DNA from: Conexibacter sp.
Lineage (GTDB): Bacteria; Actinomycetota; Thermoleophilia; Solirubrobacterales; Solirubrobacteraceae
Direction: 5' to 3'
Assembly: GCA_025964055.1 (NCBI GenBank)
Contig: JAOPZP010000055.1
Span: forward strand, 1 to 7,774
DNA: 7,774 nt
The position numbers and the translations under genes were made by a program. Below, piece by piece: positions 6,003 to 7,774 of the stretch; position 1 is the stretch's first letter; each line of letters starts with the position of its first letter. The notes under the pieces were generated by a model. It made no database searches and was not told where the DNA came from. It was given only the letters and a program-made list of their open reading frames with translations.

Positions 6003-7774
6003 ATGCTCCTCGCCGCCGCCGACACGCCCTCCGCGGGCGCTCCCCTGCAGCAGGTCTTCATCGCCTCGGTCTTCGCGGTGCTCACGACCGCGGTGCTGCT
6101 GACGCTGATCCTGCGCCACCGCAGCGGGCGCTCGCTGCTGCTGACGCGCGGCGGCGCGCTGAGCGCCCGGCTGCTGGGCATGGAGCCGTGGGCCGCGCTG
6201 CCGTTCCTGATCGGCACGCTGGCCCTGGCCTCCGGCGCCTTCGGCGTGTTCTGGGACATCTCGCTGCACATCGACGTCGGCCGCGACCCCGGGCCGCTGG
6301 CCAACCCCGCGCACTACTTCATCCTCCTCGCGCTCTACGGGATCTTCGCGGCCGGCCTGGTGTCGTGCGCGTTGCACGAGCGCGCGGAGCGGCCGTCGCC
6401 GGTCGCGCTGACGGTGCCGGGCGCCGGCGGCCTGACGGTGCCGGTCGGCGGGGCGCTGCTGATCGCCTGTGGCGCGTTCGCGCTGACCGGCTTCCCGCTC
6501 GACGACTTCTGGCATCGCATGTTCGGCCAGGACGTGACGCTCTGGGGCCCGACGCACCTGGTGATGATCAACGGCGCGATCCTCTCGGTGCCGGTGCTCG
6601 CGGTGCTGTCGCTGGAGGCGCGGCGCGCGCGGCGGGCCGACGCCGAGCCGGCGCAGGCGTCGGCGCCCGAGCTCGGCCTGCAGACGCTCTCGCTCGCCGA
6701 GCAGATCGTGCGCACGCTGCTGCCGTCGGCGCTGCTGTTCGCGATCGCGTTCTGGGCGACCGAGTTCGACTGGGGCATCCCGCAGTTCCGCGTGGTCTGG
6801 CACCCGCTGCTGCTCGCGCTCGCCGCCGGCCTGGCGCTGACGACGGGCCGCATCGTCCTGGGCCGCGGCGGCGCGCTGCGCGTCGTGGCGACCTACCTCG
6901 TGATGCGGGGCCTGGTCGAGGTCGGCGTCTGGATCCTCGGACGCTCGGTCCCGTCGATGCCGCTGTTCGTCGTCGAGGCGGCGGCGGTCGAGGGGCTGGC
7001 GCTGGTCGTGCGCCCGCGGCGTGCGGCCGTGCGGTTCGGCGTCGCGGCCGGCGCGCTCTGCGGCACGGTGGGCTTCGCCGCGGAGTACGCGTGGACGCAC
7101 GTGTGGAGCCCGACGCCGTGGACCGCGTCGCTGCTGGCCGAGGGCATCCCGACCGCGCTGTTGGCCGGGATCGCGGGCGGTGCGCTGGGCGCGCTCCTGG
7201 GCTCCGGGCTGCGCCGCGAGCTGCCCGTGCGCGCGGTGCGCCGGCGGGTCGGCTACGCGGCGGCGGCGGTGCTCGTGGCGCTGGGCGCCAACGCGCTGAT
7301 CACCAGCGACCCCCGTGGGTTGACGGCGGCGGTGCAGCTGACGCCGGCGGCGGCTCCGGGCGGCGACGCGACGCATCGCGAGGCGATCGTCACCGCGCGC
7401 TTCTCCGACCCGGCCCGCGCGCGACGCGCGGAGCTGCTGGCGGTGCTGGCGTGGCAGGGTGGGCGCCGCGTGGTCGAGCGGATGCGCGAGGTGCGCCCGG
7501 GCGTCTGGCGGACCGGCGGGCCGGTACCGCTCTACGGCGACTTCAAGACCAACCTGCGGATGCAGAGCGGTCGGGCGTTCGTGGCGCTGCCCCTCCACCT
7601 GCCGCGCGAGCCGAGCATCCCGACGCCGGGGGTCGTGCGGCCGGCGAGCTTCACCGCGACGTTCGTCTCCGACGTGGACGCGATGCAGACCGAGCGGCGC
7701 GACTACGTGCCGGGCTGGCTGTGGACGCCGAGCGCGTTGCTGATGTTGGTGTTCTGCGCGCTGTTCGTGCTGGG
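6003..7774 (+). CDS. Large polytopic membrane protein of unassigned function with repeated Asp/His motif; 3' end outside window
   Basis: Reading from the ATG at 6003 gives 590 codons with no stop before the window end, almost all ending in G or C. About 12 hydrophobic segments fill residues 12-435, followed by an extracytoplasmic domain of about 130 residues (440-570) and another membrane segment from about 572. At the ends of two membrane segments the same motif occurs: D85-x3-H89-x3-G93-R-D95 with P102-A-H104, and D167-x3-H171-x3-G175-Q-D177 with P183-T-H185. Related acidic/His turns are E254/D256/H267 and E361/H366. Repeated His and Asp at the membrane surface suggest metal or cofactor binding, but this is inference. 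The outer domain contains LYGDFKTNLRM (510-520) and VALPLHLP, and looks all-beta, perhaps like small copper-protein-associated domains; this is a weak impression. I recognise the type as a conserved hypothetical protein of actinobacteria and know no function. The divergent TetR and operator probably control it. Confidence 0.85.
   Translation, partial: MLLAAADTPSAGAPLQQVFIASVFAVLTTAVLLTLILRHRSGRSLLLTRGGALSARLLGMEPWAALPFLIGTLALASGAFGVFWDISLHIDVGRDPGPLANPAHYFILLALYGIFAAGLVSCALHERAERPSPVALTVPGAGGLTVPVGGALLIACGAFALTGFPLDDFWHRMFGQDVTLWGPTHLVMINGAILSVPVLAVLSLEARRARRADAEPAQASAPELGLQTLSLAEQIVRTLLPSALLFAIAFWATEFDWGIPQFRVVWHPLLLALAAGLALTTGRIVLGRGGALRVVATYLVMRGLVEVGVWILGRSVPSMPLFVVEAAAVEGLALVVRPRRAAVRFGVAAGALCGTVGFAAEYAWTHVWSPTPWTASLLAEGIPTALLAGIAGGALGALLGSGLRRELPVRAVRRRVGYAAAAVLVALGANALITSDPRGLTAAVQLTPAAAPGGDATHREAIVTARFSDPARARRAELLAVLAWQGGRRVVERMREVRPGVWRTGGPVPLYGDFKTNLRMQSGRAFVALPLHLPREPSIPTPGVVRPASFTATFVSDVDAMQTERRDYVPGWLWTPSALLMLVFCALFVL

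Noticed and set aside
5287..6102. 271-codon plus-strand open frame opposite tetR and running through the operator
   Set aside because: No family features, and it would cross the divergent control region; tetR on the other strand is well supported.
5922..7598. 558-codon open frame on the minus strand opposite the membrane protein gene
   Set aside because: Its product is a run of Arg, Gln, His and Ala with no fold or motif, typical of the antisense of high-GC coding DNA. The plus-strand frame has membrane segments, repeated motifs and proper third-base bias.

Overview
The window is very GC-rich bacterial chromosome. Almost every codon of the accepted genes ends in G or C, which is why long antisense open frames are common. 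Protein content and style (HU of the short form, a secreted TIM-barrel glycosidase, ABC-2 exporter genes, TetR/SDR genes, apparently short or absent leaders) suggest an actinomycete-type organism, most likely the Solirubrobacterales/Thermoleophilia. That placement is an inference; no rRNA or other taxonomic marker is present.

Left part (1-2093): a PHP-fold CpsB/YwqE-type protein-tyrosine phosphatase on the minus strand, cut by the window edge near its C-terminus, is divergent from a secreted glycoside hydrolase-like TIM-barrel protein on the plus strand. The two share a gap of about 46 bp. Both would fit surface-polysaccharide metabolism.

Middle (2094-5925): everything accepted is on the minus strand. 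The small HU gene (2184-2468) has the only textbook ribosome binding site in the window and converges on the glycosidase gene across short GC hairpins. To its right lie four genes read right to left: a TetR regulator, a short-chain dehydrogenase (16 bp gap), an ABC ATPase (44 bp gap holding an 8-bp inverted repeat) and an ABC-2 permease (4-bp GTGA overlap). They could form one operon or two.

Right part (5926-7774): a 77-bp divergent gap carries a 32-bp near-perfect palindrome built from TGTAC units, the best operator candidate in the window. It lies between tetR and a large plus-strand membrane protein gene that starts at 6003 and stays open to the window end (at least 590 codons). I recognise this as a conserved but functionally unassigned type of polytopic membrane protein. 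Its most striking feature is a repeated D-x3-H-x3-G-[RQ]-D ... P-x-H motif at two membrane edges, looking like a metal or cofactor site, followed by a large extracytoplasmic domain near the C-terminus. This regulator/operator/membrane-protein unit is the most novel part of the window.

No rRNA, tRNA, CRISPR array, insertion sequence or attachment site was seen. No intergenic stretch exceeds 300 bases.
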